Shown here piece by piece: positions 1 through 12,094 of a stretch of 64,000 bases of DNA (position 1 is its first letter; each line of letters begins with the position of its first letter). Under the pieces are notes generated by a model. That model had not been told where the DNA came from and did not search any database. It saw nothing but the letters and a program-made list of their open reading frames with translations. The position numbers and the translations under genes are program-made. The DNA is from Pegea sp. RAD2-039 (Eukaryota > Chordata > Thaliacea > Salpida > Salpidae), in the NCBI GenBank assembly GCA_034620365.1, contig JAQGEQ010000260.1, positions 186,001 to 250,000 on the forward strand, written 5' to 3'.

Positions 1-203
1 TTGGCATAAATTTTGATTAATAAAATTGTCGTAAAAAGAACAATTTCTGTTTATGTTTGTTTACCTCTTTCGACAAAAGCTTTTGAGCATTTTACAACGC
101 CGAAAGTCATTATAATAAATTTGTTAAAATTATAGTGATCATGAAATTTCAGAGCTATTGATTGATTTTAGCATAAAGTTTCAAGTTATTTAAAACATAC
201 TTA
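1..203 (+). repeat. Repeat family F1, copy 1 (cut by window edge)
   Basis: This stretch begins at TTGGCATAAATTTTGATTAA and ends at TTTCAAGTTATTT. Near-identical sequence recurs at 5,100-5,290 and 45,375-45,562, and the first part recurs at 25,265-25,340. The copies diverge abruptly just after CAAGTTATTT, which marks a real element end. The other end lies outside the window in this copy. Confidence 0.85.
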
Positions 204-820
204 ATGAAAAAAAAAAAAAAAAACAATTTAATTTGTTTTGCAAATGTTTTCATTTAACTTTATGTAAATCTTTGTATGTTTATTTATTGACAGTAATAAA
301 CTAGTTGAAAAAAGTTGTCATTAAAGTCTAAAAACTGTTAATTTCGCAGTTTAGTTTTTATTATTCATTAATAATAAATAGTTTGAAAATTGTGTTTAAG
401 ATATAATACAAATAATTGCATTTTAATATTTTAGACAATCAACACTTTTGAACGTTCACAATCTATACATCGTAATAATCTTAATTTTGGACTATTATTT
501 GACTCTAAAATTTATCAATGATTTAAAAAGATGAATTTTGATAAAATCAAATAGAAAAACTTATTTGAAAAGAAAAATCCCAAACTTGCTTAATCAATGT
601 AAATACAGACAAATTAATATTTTTTAATAAATCTGTATACAGAAGATCTTTATTAAATCTAAATAAGGAAAACTTGTTTAAAACATAACCGTACTATGAC
701 AAAAACAATATATAAATGCTCGTTTAAATAGAACTAATAATATACTACACTTAATTGATTTGATTGAAATAATTTTTAAAACTTATGATAAAAACTTCTT
801 TACCAAAAGTTAACATTTTA
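204..820. other. A+T-rich spacer, nothing recognised
   Basis: The sequence is A+T-rich with an A run near 205-222. I see no open frame, RNA gene or clear repeat copy. Confidence 0.5.
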
Positions 821-2290
821 CTAGCAACCAGTAACAACCACTACCAGCCAGCAACAACCACTAGCAGCCAGCAACAACCACTAACACCCAGCAACAACCA
901 CTAGCAACCAGCAACATCCATTATAAACCAGCGACAACCATTACCAACCAGCTGGAACCACTACCAAACAGCAGCAACCACTAACAACCAGTAACAACCA
1001 TTAGCAGCCATCAACAACCACTACCAACCAGCAACAACAACTTGCAGCCTGCAAAAACCACTAGTAGCCAGCAAAAACCACTAGCAACCAAAAAAAAACA
1101 CGGGCAACCAGCAAAAACTATTAGCAACCAGCAAGAACTACTACCAACCAGCAACAACTTTTATCAACCAGCAAAAACCACTTCAAAATAACGACAACCA
1201 CTAGCAGCCAGCAACAACCAATACCACCCAACAACAACCACTACCACCAAGCAACACTCACTAGCCGCCAGCAACAACCACTACCAACCAGCAACACACA
1301 CTAGTAGCTAGCAAAAACCTTTATCAACCAGCAGCAGCTATTTACAACCAGCAACAACCATTAGAAACAACCATTAACAACCAGCAACATCCACTTCCAA
1401 GCAGCAACAACTACTACCACCAGCAACAATCACTAGCAGCCAGCAACAACCAATACCACCCATCAATGACCACTAGCAGCCAGCAACAACCACTAGCAAC
1501 CAGCAACAACCTCTAGCAACAACCATTAACATCCTGCAACAACCACTTTAAAATAGCAACAACCACTTCGAAGGGGCAACAACCACTAGCAGCCAGCAAC
1601 AACCATTAACAACCACAAGCAACCATCAACATCCACTAGCAGCCAGCAACAACCACTTCAAAATAACAACAACCACTTTGAAGCAGCAGCAACAACCACT
1701 ACCACCAACAACAATCACAGCAGCCAGCAACAACCAATACCACCCATCAACAACCACTACCAACCAGCAACAACCACTAGCAACCAGCAACAACCATTAG
1801 CATCCAGCAACAGCGTTTACCAACCAGCAACCACAAGTAGCAACCAGCAATAATCTCTAGCAACAACCATTAACATCCTGCAACAACCACTAGTAGCCAG
1901 AAACAACCAGTACCACCCAGCAACAACCACTAGCAACTAGCAACAACCACTTCAAAATAGCAACAACCACTTCGACGCGGCAGCAGCCACTAGCAGCCAT
2001 CAACAACCTCTACTAACCAGCAACAACCACTATCAGCCAGCAACAACCACTACCGACCAGAAACAACCATTAACAATTAGTAACAACCACTAGCAACCAG
2101 CAACAACTTTTATCAACCAGCAACAACCCCTTCAAAATAGCAACAACCACTTCGAAGCGGCAACAACCATTAGCAACCAGCAACATCCACTAGTAGCCAG
2201 CAACAACCATTAGCAACCAGCAACACCCATTAGCAACCAGCAACACCCACTAGCAGCCAGCAACAACAGTAGCAGTCAGTAACAACCATT
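821..2290 (+). repeat. Minisatellite of about 20-bp A/C-rich units
   Basis: About 70 imperfect units of the type AACAACCACTAGCAACCAGC are arranged head to tail, with a variant in which CACTTCAAAATAG or CACTTCGAAGCGG replaces part of a unit. The plus strand is almost free of G outside AG and GC steps, a strong strand asymmetry. Since 20 is not a multiple of three and the unit contains TAG on both strands, it cannot be a coding repeat. It abuts a dispersed repeat at about 2,296 whose other copy at 38,053 lacks the tandem array. Confidence 0.95.
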
Positions 2291-2295
2291 AGAAA

Positions 2296-2590
2296 GATTA
2301 AATACACAAAATAATGAAAACCGTAAAAAGACTATATTTTATGTGTTAAATTATTTATTTAAATAAAATTACTTTTAGCAATTAAGCAAGTTTCAATAAA
2401 ATTGTTGATTATACACAGTATTTAGTTTTTAGCCACCATTAGTACCTATTTAACTGATTAAATGAGTGGATTTTGGCGTTTTTAGGTTTTCTCTTTGTAA
2501 AGCGTCTTTTGATTTGTTTTATGATTTCTAAGATGAATTTTAAATTGTTTTAAATTTCTATTTATTATACAATATCTACAAAACACGAAC
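2296..2590 (+). repeat. Direct repeat of 38,053-38,312
   Basis: The stretch is about nine-tenths identical by eye to 38,053-38,312. Shared landmarks are TACACAAAATAATGAAAA, GCAATTAAGCAAGTTTC and GAGTGGATTTTGGCGTTTT. Looser copies lie near 26,165-26,330 and 29,870-30,060. Confidence 0.8.
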
Positions 2591-4200
2591 AATTTTTTGA
2601 ATTTTTACAGCTGGTTAGTAAGGTTTAGAAAATTCTTCTTTTTATTTTTTAACTATAATTTTTTTTCTTTGTGATAAATTCGAAAGACGAAAATAATTTA
2701 AAATTGAGAACAATAGTTATGATATGGATTGTTTATAAAAAAGGTTATTAGAAAAAATTTAAAATCAATTTTTAAAATATATCTGACAACAATCATTCAA
2801 ATAATTGATAACTTTAGTAAAATTAAATATTTTGTTTATAATCCTATATTTGTTTTTATCAAAAGTTTACAAAAATTTTTGATTTTAAAATTTTAGGAAT
2901 GAGAAATTTGCAGTTAGATCTTTTTGCTTAAATTGACAACACAAAAAATTACTTTAATATGAATTGGTCATCATTTTTGCTTCAACCTTCTTGCTGTGCG
3001 AGTCATCTAACAACAACAGTAAGATTTTATGATATTTTTATCAACGTCAACCTGTTCGATTACGTCATTATGAAATGAAGTGTTGTTGAGTGATAAAATA
3101 AATTTCACCTAAATTTGAATTTAAAAATTCTGTTTATAATTCAATTAACATTATCACATTTTAAAATGACGTACGAGATACAATTTTCTTATCCAAGTCA
3201 ACTTAGAAATAATCGACCTTTTAATTTAGCCTTTCTTAGACTTACAGTTATGGGTTCAAAAAAGAACAAACTATATAGAACAAATATAGAACAAAGGAAA
3301 GATCTTAAAAGTATACCACAATTTATATAAAAAATTGTATTTTACATCTGCTATATGTTGATTATCACAATGTTTAACTCAAAAAAAGTTTTTAATCTTA
3401 TTATTTTGCTTACAGCTTCAAAATATCAACTTAACATTTAGAGTTTTGACTGATGTCATTAACAGAAATATTACAATGATACTTAGCTTAAGATATTTTT
3501 ATAATATCCATATAAAATAGTTTCTTAGTTTTAAGCCTAAGTAAATAATTAATTACAATAACTATATTTTAAACATTTCTTTCTAAAACACTTTTAAATT
3601 TATTGGCTAACAAGTTTACATTTAAATTAAAAAATTTTATTTTTTTAATTAAAAACTACAATAATTAACTTTTCACTATTTTTAATTGTTTTTATCTAGC
3701 TTGAAGTCCTTTAAAAAAGATTCTTTTTAATCAAGTTTTCATTGTTTTTTGATTTATTGTTTTAACTGATAAATAAATCCTAATCTATCCTGTTGGCAAA
3801 ATATATGTTTCCAGCGATTATACAACTATTCTGAATTGTACGCAATTTTTCAAATTTAAGCTTATTAACCAGATACATTTAAATAATTTTGTTGGTCATC
3901 GACAAGTTGTCAATTTCAAATATGAGATTTTGGGTCAATTTGTAAATTTACAAATCGCTGATTCATAGTTCTTTATGTTTATTAATTTCTTTCGATATAG
4001 TATTTGTCCGGAGAAACCGACTTTCTAAAATTTACTTTTTTGTATAAGCTTGATTTATTTTGAACAACGAAAACATGTTTTCAATTAAAGACCATTGTAA
4101 ATTATGTTTTTACAATTTGCTATTTATCAATTTTTCTAAAATCATTTTCAAAACTAAGTTTTAATAGATTTCTTATAAATAAAAATTAAAAATAATTTTG
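2590..4200 (+). repeat. Inverted pair I, left arm (family F3)
   Basis: The arm runs as the reverse complement of 26,925-28,470. Landmarks in order are CTGGTTAGTAAGG, TCATCTAACAACAACAGTAAG, AATGACGTACGAGATA, a partly decayed dyad near 3,892, TTTGTCCGGAG near 4,003 and AAACATGTTTTC. A third copy, in the same orientation as this one, starts near 63,390 and runs off the window. Confidence 0.85.
3115..3330 (+). CDS. Short open frame inside repeat F3, doubtful
   Basis: The 71-codon frame includes MTYEIQFSYP followed by a basic stretch and LAFLRLT. The inverted copy at 27,717-27,953 keeps the same frame for about 50 codons (MTYEIRFSYPGQRRK...). Most differences between the two copies change the amino acid, which argues against selection on a protein. 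The frame has no recognised domain. It is listed because a frame kept in two old copies is unusual in DNA this rich in A+T, but chance is the likelier explanation. Confidence 0.2.
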   Translation: MNLKILFIIQLTLSHFKMTYEIQFSYPSQLRNNRPFNLAFLRLTVMGSKKNKLYRTNIEQRKDLKSIPQFI

Positions 4201-4289
4201 TTGTGAAAAAATTGTAATGATTCTAAATGAAACTGTTTCTTAAAATGTAAATAGGGTTTTTTGTAAGCTCAAAGTTAATGAGAAAAATT

Positions 4290-4410
4290 ATATATCTACA
4301 GATCTTAACACAAAACATTAATTCTATAAGATTTCGAAAATAAATTATCAAAGAGAAATAGAGACATCTTGTGTCTGAAAAAAGTAAAGAAAAAAGTATT
4401 TGTAGGTCCA
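4290..4410 (-). repeat. Module E copy (CACAAGATGTC block)
   Basis: Plus-strand text reads AGAGACATCTTGTGTCTGAA. The block recurs many times: near 5,860, 10,400, 11,525, 18,890, 19,370, 36,960, 38,815, 42,180, 43,560, 44,950, 45,650, 47,815, 51,695, 53,020 and 57,210. It is usually about 60-100 bp from a second shared string, GTCACTGAGCAACACTATTT. Confidence 0.7.
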
Positions 4411-4419
4411 AATTTCGAT

Positions 4420-4960
4420 AAAAGGCCGTATAGATGTAAGTTGAATCAAATAGAAATCACAAAATTTCGCAAACATATAGTTTTTTTTTTAAATATAAAG
4501 GAAAGAGAACAATTTTTCTTATTTAAAAAAAAGGAATTTGATATTAATACAAATATTTTTGTCTATTTCTTCTTCTAAAATAGCATTTTTATTTTAGATT
4601 ATTCAATTAAACCAAAAGAAACTTTTGTGATTTAGAACAATTTGTTAAAGAACATTAGATAAAGTTCTATTTATCTTTCTTATCTTTCTTTTTTAATATT
4701 TATATCAGTTTTATTAAAAGTCATAGAATTAGCAATATATAAAAAGTACTTGTAATAATTTTGCTTTTAAAAAATTCTTGGAACGTTTAAAACTAATCTT
4801 TATTATGCACTAAGTAGGGGACAAAAGGTCATAAGCAATGTATAAAATTGGCTGAACTTATTAAATCTAATCATTAATACTTTCTTCTTATAACAATGTT
4901 CAACTTTAAAAGTTATCTAATAGAAACTTTTTCTAGAAATTAATTCTGGAAAATGTCGTT
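4420..4960. other. A+T-rich repeat debris, no gene
   Basis: Scattered similarity to 47,560-47,700 in inverted orientation and to 7,255-7,330 can be seen. Nothing coding is supported; the 69-codon frame at 4,369-4,578 lies partly on the repeat and is mostly Lys, Phe and Asn. Confidence 0.5.
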
Positions 4961-5290
4961 ATTGCAAAAGGATCTTTGAATTTAGTTCTGATGTAAATAT
5001 CTTTCATGAACTTTCTTATAACTCTTTGCAAATTTTTCCCACTTTTATTTAATACTTTTTTGTATTTTTTTAATTCTTAAACGTTGGTGGTTTGCTTCTT
5101 GGCATAAATTTTGATTAATAAAATTGTGATAAAACGAACAATTTCTGTTTATGTTTGTTCACCTCTTTCGACAGAAGCATTTGAGCATTTTTCCAACGCC
5201 GAAATTAATTATAATAAATTTGTTGAAATTATAGTGATCATGAAATTTCAGAGCTATTGATAGATTTTAACATAAAGTTTCAAGTTATTT
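4960..5290 (+). repeat. Repeat family F1, copy 2
   Basis: The copy starts near GATGTAAATATCTTTCATGA, passes GTGGTTTGCTTCTTGGCATA and ends at TTCAAGTTATTT. It matches 25,150-25,340 and 45,275-45,562, and positions 1-203. Confidence 0.85.
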
Positions 5291-5479
5291 TTATGTAACG
5301 AATGCTTAACTGTTTATATTTTGTATATTAGCGTTTTTGCTGTGATTTATGATTTCCACAATAAATTATAACAACTGCTTTTCTTTTAAGATTTTAATTT
5401 TCAGATATTAATATTCAGATTGTACAACAAATTAAGAAAATTTTCAGTTTTAATATATAATGTAAATGTTTTGTAAAAA

Positions 5480-7260
5480 GTTAATAAAATATGCAATTTG
5501 TAGTTCTAAAAGATTACTTTTTCTTATTATTATAGAAACAATGCGTTTTTATCTTTTTAAGAATATTTAAGAAAACTGGAATAACGTTTATTTTGCGTTA
5601 AATAAAAACGAAATCTTCATTAGTCTTAAAACCTAATTTTTATCAACTGTTCTTATAATATTTTATTAAGTAAAAAAAAACATTACTAAAATTATACAAA
5701 AAAATTCAAATAAATTCTACTTTGTCAATTCAGTAAGATACAGGAAAAGCTTGACTTAAACAAACTATTTGCGATTTTTCTCATTTTTCCAAAAGTTTAG
5801 AAAATTAAACTTTAAATTGTAATTTATAATTGCATTTTACTATTTATTTTTCAATCACAAGATGTCACTATAAAAGTTTTATGTTTATATTTTTAAACTA
5901 ATAAACGTTGTAACCTCCTATCTGTCGGACAAATAGTGTTGCTTGGTGACTTTGAGCTTACAAAACATTTTTTATTAATATTCATACAAGGTTTATTCAT
6001 ACTCATACAATTAGCTTTATATAAGTAGTATTTGTAAAAATCTCAGTTTTAAAAAATCATTAAACAGTTTTAAACTAAAATGTATTATGTACTTTAAAGT
6101 AGGAAATAGTTTCTTTATAAGCTTGATAGCTAATTGAAAAAAAATTTGTATCACTGTTTTAAATAACTCAAACTTTTAAAGATAAATGAAATTTAACAAA
6201 TTCACTTTCTCCTGGCTAATACTTAATGAAAAGATATTTTTTTCACGAAATGTTCCTTAACCTGTAGATATAAATATAAAACCTCAATATAATATTTGAT
6301 GTTGACCATTTGTCGATAAAATAATCTGAAAAGTACAACTAACAAATAACAGCAAACTATCTTATTTAAAACTGCTAAAGTGTTTTATATAGTAATATTA
6401 ATTAGGGTGATTATTAATTTGGCATCAAATGTTTGTCGTTAATATAGTTTTAGAATTTTGAAAAAACTGTTGTTTGTCGTTGTATTCAATTGTATAGTGA
6501 TTTTATTTACAAAAAATTACAATTATTACTAGCTATACAATTTTCTTTTAAGAATATCAATTAATTTTTTGGGTAGCAAAATATTTAAGAAAAAATTTCT
6601 CTATAAGCTAGCGATAGTAAGTTAACATTATTGTCAGTGATGTAATTAGAAAGTATTAATTTGGTTATCGTAATTAACCAGTTTAAAATCAAACTTTTTC
6701 CTATTTTTGATTAGTGCCATTAAAGAAAGTTTAATTTTAATTTGTTATTCTTATCATTAGTTAGTAGTAATAATTTTATTTGAATAGAGTTATTTGGTTA
6801 TTTCCATTCTTTGTTATTTTAACTTCTTTCAATGAAATGTATGAAAAATACTTTATCTTAGAAAATTTACACAACAAACGAAGAAGAAATATTCTTAACA
6901 AAATTATTGCAAATTTTAACTGTAAATCATTATTGTAAAGTGAAATTTACGTTTGTAAAGCAAAATAAAAGGCTTTTTTGCTGTAATATTACTGTTTTTA
7001 ACTGAAAAATAATAGTTGAGTTGCTTCATTTGCTAATGTGAAATTTTGTGAAACGTAAAATATGTCGGATGAAAATTTATAAGTTTCAAATAGAAAGTTG
7101 AAAACAGTTTCATTCAAATCATAACAAGTAGTATATCGACGCTAAACTTAAGATAAGAACAAGTCTGAAAAAGAAAATCAGTGAACTGGAACTTTTTCAG
7201 TCTGATATGAAGTTTGATTCGATTTGATAAAAAAAATATGAGATGAAAACAAAACAGTTG
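5480..7260 (+). repeat. Inverted pair H, left arm
   Basis: The arm is the reverse complement of about 55,755-57,650. Landmarks are AACAATGCGTTTTTATC, the module E block with CACAAGATGTCAC near 5,858, a three-palindrome module near 6,205-6,450, GAATATCAATTAATTTTTTG and ATATCGACGCTAAAC near 7,134. The half from 6,480 also has a same-orientation copy at 42,220-43,070. Confidence 0.85.
6205..6450 (+). repeat. Three-palindrome module, worn copy
   Basis: TTTCTCCTGGCTAATACTTA stands in place of the TCCGGA site, the dyad reads TTGACCATTTGTCGA, and GGCATCAAATGTTTGTC stands in place of TTTGACGTCAAA. Spacing is like that of the intact copies. Confidence 0.65.
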
Positions 7261-7667
7261 GCTGAAGTTATTAAATCTAAAATTTATTACATTCTTCAAA
7301 CAATGTTAAAATCTTAAAAGTTATTTAATACAAACTATAAAATCAATAATTGCAACAATTTAATACAAAATAAAAACATTAAGAAATTTATGAAATTTTT
7401 CTCGAAACATAATTATTCAAATATTTTGGAATTGAAAAATGTTCAATATTAGAATAAACTCAGTCATTTTCGAACTTCCAAAACATATTTTGAAAAATAT
7501 CCAGTAAAAGTTTCGGCAAAAATTAGAAAAAATCTCAAATAATCTAATCAAAATTAGCAAATGCAATTTGTTTTTAATTTTTTTTTGTCAACACACAAAT
7601 TTATTCTTATGATTATGAATAAGCAAACTTACGAAATGAGGAAAAATTATATTAGAAAAATAACTTT

Positions 7668-7800
7668 TCTCCGGACAAACACTAGATATAAAGTAGTTTT
7701 TATTATGAATAATATTCCTCAGTACTCAAGTTTATATTAAAAAAACAATTAAAATATTTTTGATATCGACCATTTGTCGATAGATTAATCCGAATAAATC
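7668..7800 (+). repeat. Palindrome module, first two sites
   Basis: CTCCGGACAAACACTAGA is followed about 100 bp later by GATATCGACCATTTGTCGAT. The third site is not clear. Confidence 0.75.
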
Positions 7801-8009
7801 TTAACTTAAACTTCGAACTTGAAAAACACATTTCTACAATTATTCAGAAATAGTTTCGATCAAAATCAGAAAAATCTCGAATAAGGTAATTAAATTTACT
7901 GAAAACATTCCTTATTTCGTTTAATTGTTGTATTTAAGGGTCGTTTACAAAATTTTAACTTAAATTAGTGATTTGAAACTTCCAAAACTCGTTTTTAAAA
8001 GTGTAAAAA

Positions 8010-8275
8010 CATTATAAAAATTTTAATTTTGTTTGATACGAAAAGCTACTTTTTAAGTTAGTTTTGTTTCCAATTTAAATATAATTAACATAATGTCAAC
8101 AAAGTTTGAAAGTAAGCCTTAAAATTCAAGTTATCAAATATCATTTACAAAAACATAGCCTAAAGCAATGCAAGGATTTCAAAATTATTTATCTTCAGCG
8201 AAGTATAGCGTCAACTTGTTCTACTATAAAAACATAAAACTCAAAAATCTTTAATTAAATTTTTATTATTTTTAT
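8010..8275 (+). repeat. Repeat family R5 (CTAGACGTCGC block)
   Basis: Landmarks are AAAACATAGCCTAAAGCAAT, ATTTATCTTCAGCGA and TAGCGTCAACTTGTTC. Copies lie at 31,570-31,860, 54,180-54,490 and 62,900-63,130 in this orientation, and at 25,380-25,680, 29,230-29,560, 49,110-49,450 and 60,740-60,900 inverted. In most copies the core reads CAGCGACGTCTAGCGTCAAC, containing the palindrome GACGTC. Confidence 0.85.
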
Positions 8276-10130
8276 CAAAACATTTTTATTTACACAAAAT
8301 AATCAATTTTGCTTAAGTTTTATGAAGTAAACTTTAATATTTTCTAAAAACAACTTAGGTTAAAAAGTAAACTACAAACTTTATCCAAAAGACAAATTTA
8401 TTGTTATTTTAATCATTAAAGTAAAAGAAACCACAAAAAAAAACCAGAAAGAAAAAATCTCAAATGATTTGTTTCTTTAATCATTATAAGTCAAGATTTA
8501 AAGTTTGAAATTTTTCTACAAAAGCTGCAACTTATTCGCAATTTTGTTGTAAAAAATTTCTACATTAAAAGCATTTTTATCGTTTTTATTAAATATAATG
8601 AGTCTAAATGTTTAATATGTTCTTAAGTGATTTATATACTGTAAGTTCAGTACTACTTTTTCTGTAAAGCGTTTACCCACCTGGTATTTTTTCTAATAGT
8701 TTACATAATAAAATGCAGAAGAGTAGTGGTGAGACTCAGTTATCTTTGACAAGTCGTTGATTGATATTAAGTCTTAGTGATTCTTCGATCTTTTAATTTG
8801 ACTCACTAATAAATTTAAATTTGTTTTTCATGGATTGCAGGATAGTTTGAATGGATATAAAATTATAAGAAGTAGTTTTAAAGTAGAAATTAAGTTTTGT
8901 TTAATTCAATATTTACAGTTTCTTTGTTTATTCAATACTTTGCTTCCAACTAACTTTATTGATCTTCTTTAAAAAATAAATAGAAAAAATAGTTGTAGGT
9001 AGTATTTCTCGTAAAGTTTATTAATTCAAATCACTATCCTGTTGATTACAATGACAAATAACAATTTCTTCAAAATTTTTAAAATCGACAAACATTTGAT
9101 GTCAAATTGCAATTCACGGAGTTTAAGTTTATTAATTGAAACATTCAAGTTGTCTTAACTTTGAAAGTTTGTTTGTACTTCTCTGTATAAATCTTCGCAT
9201 TAATTTATCGACAAATGGTCGATACTAAAAATAGAGAACTTTCATTGTGTAATTATATAAGACTGATACATTCTACATTATAATTCTTTTTTAATAATCT
9301 CTTCAAAAACAGATTTAATATCCACAAGATCTCACCGCGATGTTGAACACGATCTTTGACAAAGATGAGTAAGCCAGAAGTTGATGAGTTCAAAATAAAA
9401 TCTGGTGTCGATCGAAGATAACGTCATCAGCATGTGACGTCATCAGTGATTGATTTGTTTGGTTTTTAGTTTGAAATAAGAATTTTTGAAAAAAGAAGAT
9501 GATCATCAAATGCAGATATTGGTAAGATGTTGATCTTAATGATGTTGATTTTAATGATGAGTTCTTATTAATTTATCCATTAAAAAAATACAATAATTCC
9601 TTAAAACCAAAATTATTTTTTTAAATAATTTCTTAGAAAATAGATTGAATAGTATTCAATATGATAGATAACTCAAATAAAGTTAATAAATTACTTTTTC
9701 TTATCTTTTGTTTAGTTTTATTTCAACCAAAAGTAGAACAATTTTATCTGCTAATAAAAAGTATTTGTTAAAAATAGAAATATTAATTTTTATTCTAAAA
9801 TTTCCTTAAAAGTAAATTTAATTGAAAACCTAGATTTATCTAAAGCTAGAAATTTGAGTCTAAAATATTCTAAAGTAAATTTATTGTCGGAAAACTATTT
9901 AAGGAGAAAAATAAAACATGAAAAAATTTGGATAATTTTCAAACATACTCTGTGGTTTTATGAAATTTTAATAATTATATAATTTTAAGTTTTAAGTTTG
10001 CTAATAACAGCTACTATTTTTATTTCTTAATAATTTTATTTATTCTGTTTATTTCTACTTTTTCATAATATTATTATTTTTGAAAAACATTGAAAAAGAT
10101 TTTTTGTAAAACAACAATATTGAGGTAAAT
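8275..10130 (+). repeat. Inverted pair A, left arm (family F4)
   Basis: The arm is the reverse complement of 61,005-62,860, and both arms are about 1.86 kb. It contains CAGAAGAGTAGTGGTGAGAC, a worn palindrome module near 9,083-9,215 and the paired-CRE block at 9,320-9,465. Partial copies lie at 21,300-22,400 (same orientation), 58,180-59,250 (inverted) and 48,600-48,860 (same orientation, last part). Confidence 0.9.
9320..9465 (+). promoter_or_regulatory. Paired-CRE block, copy 1
   Basis: The block reads ATCTTTGACAAAGATGAGTA, then GGTGTCGATCGAAGATAACG, with TAACGTCA at 9,419 and TGACGTCA at 9,435. TGACGTCA is the consensus binding site of CREB/ATF bZIP proteins. Here the first site carries one change; in the other three copies both sites are perfect. 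The regulatory role is inferred from the motif only. Confidence 0.45.
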
Positions 10131-10139
10131 ATAATACCA

Positions 10140-10200
10140 GTACTATAAATACATATATACATATATAAATACATATATTTATATTCATATATTTTTATTA
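10140..10200. repeat. AT-rich microsatellite-like stretch
   Basis: Imperfect runs of ATACATATAT and ATTTATATTC, a simple-sequence patch at the junction between pair A and pair B arms. Confidence 0.7.
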
Positions 10201-10271
10201 TTTATTATTTAGGTAAAGTAGTTTAATAGAAAGTTCTAGCTTTATAATTAGCTAATAATAATTTTGCATTC

Positions 10272-10292
10272 AGCAGAGTGGCGCAGCGGAAG
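10272..10292 (+). ncRNA. 5' fragment of initiator tRNA-Met
   Basis: Twenty-one bases equal the known start of eukaryotic initiator tRNA-Met, including AGAGTGGCGCAGCGGAAG with a perfect A box (TGGCGCAGCGG). The next bases are AT-rich repeat, with no anticodon arm, B box or 3' half, so this is not a working tRNA gene. It is fused to a module E copy at AACTGGAATC. The same chimera occurs inverted at 37,078-37,097, so the fusion predates duplication of the arm. Confidence 0.75.
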
Positions 10293-10727
10293 TATAAAAA
10301 CTGGAATCTTTATGTCACTGAGCAGCACTATTTGTCAAGTAGAAATAAAGGTAGAATAATTATAATCTCTAAAATTATGAAAATAAAACTATTAGAGAGA
10401 CATCTTGTGGCGGAAAAAATAAATTAATAAATTTAACTTCTATTAATCTAAAGTTGTTTCATAAATCGCTGGAGAATTTGAAAAGAAAAGAAAAACTATA
10501 AGTATAAATTGAAAAAAATATATTTTCTAACTTACTACTGCAAGTTTAAAACGGATTTATTTATTGACTATCTTGCTACTCACTGAGATCAATCATATTC
10601 TGTTCAAATAAAATATTTTTAGGTAGTAATCATCTTAAGTTTTTGTAAATCGAATCACTATCCTGTTGTTTACAAAGACAAATAACAAACTCTACAAAAT
10701 TTCAATACTAAAAATTACAGAAATATT

Positions 10728-10939
10728 TGACGTCAAATTGCAATTTACGTCATCTAATTGTTAATTGAAACTTTCAACTAAAAGGCAGGTTTATTTATAT
10801 TTCTTAGTTTTGATTTTCGGATTATTTTATCGACACATGATCGATATCAAAAATATATCCTGTCGACGTACAAGTTGTTAAATGATTTTGGTTAAACGTC
10901 TTGATATAATAACTTCTTTTCATCTAGTATTTGTCCGGA
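10728..10939 (-). repeat. Three-palindrome module, all three sites
   Basis: TGACGTCA at 10,728 lies within TTTGACGTCAAA. The dyad near 10,830 reads TCGACACATGATCGA with one arm base changed, and TCCGGA is at 10,934. Centre spacings are about 105 and 100 bp, as in the other complete copies. Confidence 0.85.
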
Positions 10940-11059
10940 ATAAAGTTATTTTTCGATTATTATTTTTTCTAAATTTGATTTATACTTAATCATAATATTG
11001 ATTTAATATAATTAATGCAAATTAATATTTTAAATTAAAACATCCAAATAGTTGTACAA

Positions 11060-11830
11060 TTAAAGCTTTATGTTATTTGTTAGTTATGGTCGATGAACAA
11101 ATGGTCGATATCAAAAATTAAATTTAATTGTGTTAATTTACGTTAAAGTTCATAGAACATTTCAGTATATAAAAAATTTTCTCATCTAGTATTTGTCAGG
11201 AAAAAGTGAGTTTTAAAATTTTTTATCTATCTTTAAAAGTTTGATTTATGTAAAACTGTGAGACGATATTTATTTCTTTTTCTATCAATCTTATAAAAAC
11301 TTATTTGGTACTTCTTAGTGCATAAAACATTTTAGTTTTAAACTGTTTAATGGTTTTTTAAAACTGTGACTTTTACAAATACGATTTATAAAAAGCTAAT
11401 TGTATAAATATAAATAAACAATGTTTGGTAAGTTCAAAGTCACTGAGTAACACTATATTTCTGACAGATAAGAGGAAACAAAGTTTATAAAATTATAAAA
11501 TATAAACATACAACTGTTAAAGTGACATCTTGTGAATGAGAAATTAATAGTAAAATGCAATTAAATTTTACAAAATGTTGTAAATGTTTAATTTACTAAA
11601 TTTTAATAAGAGTGAGACAAATCGCAAATAATTTGTTCAAGTCAGGTTTACACTGAATCTTAATGAATTGACAAGGTAGAATTTATTTAAACTTTTTTTT
11701 TGTATAATTTAAGTAATGTTTTTTTAACTCATTTAAGTATTATAAAAATAGTTGATTAATATTACTTTTTATTTACTTTTAAAGATTATATTTTAATTAA
11801 ACGCAAAAAAAAACATTACACCACTTTTTA
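11060..11830 (+). repeat. Direct repeat of 56,730-57,560
   Basis: Landmarks are GTCGATATCAAAAATTA, TAGTATTTGTCAGGAAAAAG, GTAAAACTGTGAGACGAT, the module E block and TGAATTGACAAGGTAGAATT. Inverted copies lie at 5,640-6,300, 38,580-38,890, 45,600-46,130 and 51,540-52,130. Confidence 0.85.
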
Positions 11831-12094
11831 AAAAGTTATTATCAAAAATATAGCATTGCAGTTTTTCTATGAGAATAATAAAACAAAGAGTTTATTAAAC
11901 TACTCATATTTTTAAATTTTTTTAGTAAACAAAAAAATTATGTTTATACACTGATCATTTTTTTGTAATTTGTAGTAAAATGCGACTATAAATATTTGAA
12001 ACTTAAAATATTAAAAGAGAAGCAGTTATTAAAATTCAAAGTGAAAATCATAAAACAAACAACTAAAGCTTTATAAAAATAAAACAGTACAACA

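Larger units (their letters stand above)
10205..11020 (+). repeat. Inverted pair B, left arm
   Basis: The arm is the reverse complement of 36,340-37,165. It begins with TTAGGTAAAGTAGTTTAATA, carries the initiator-tRNA-like fragment at 10,272, a module E block and an intact three-palindrome module at 10,728-10,939. Confidence 0.9.

Noticed and set aside
821-2290. Possible Gln/Asn/Thr-rich repetitive protein in the minisatellite
   Set aside because: The 20-bp unit shifts frame at each step and contains TAG on both strands, so no frame stays open.
10272-10292. A working initiator tRNA gene
   Set aside because: Only the first 21 bases are present; anticodon and T arms are missing.
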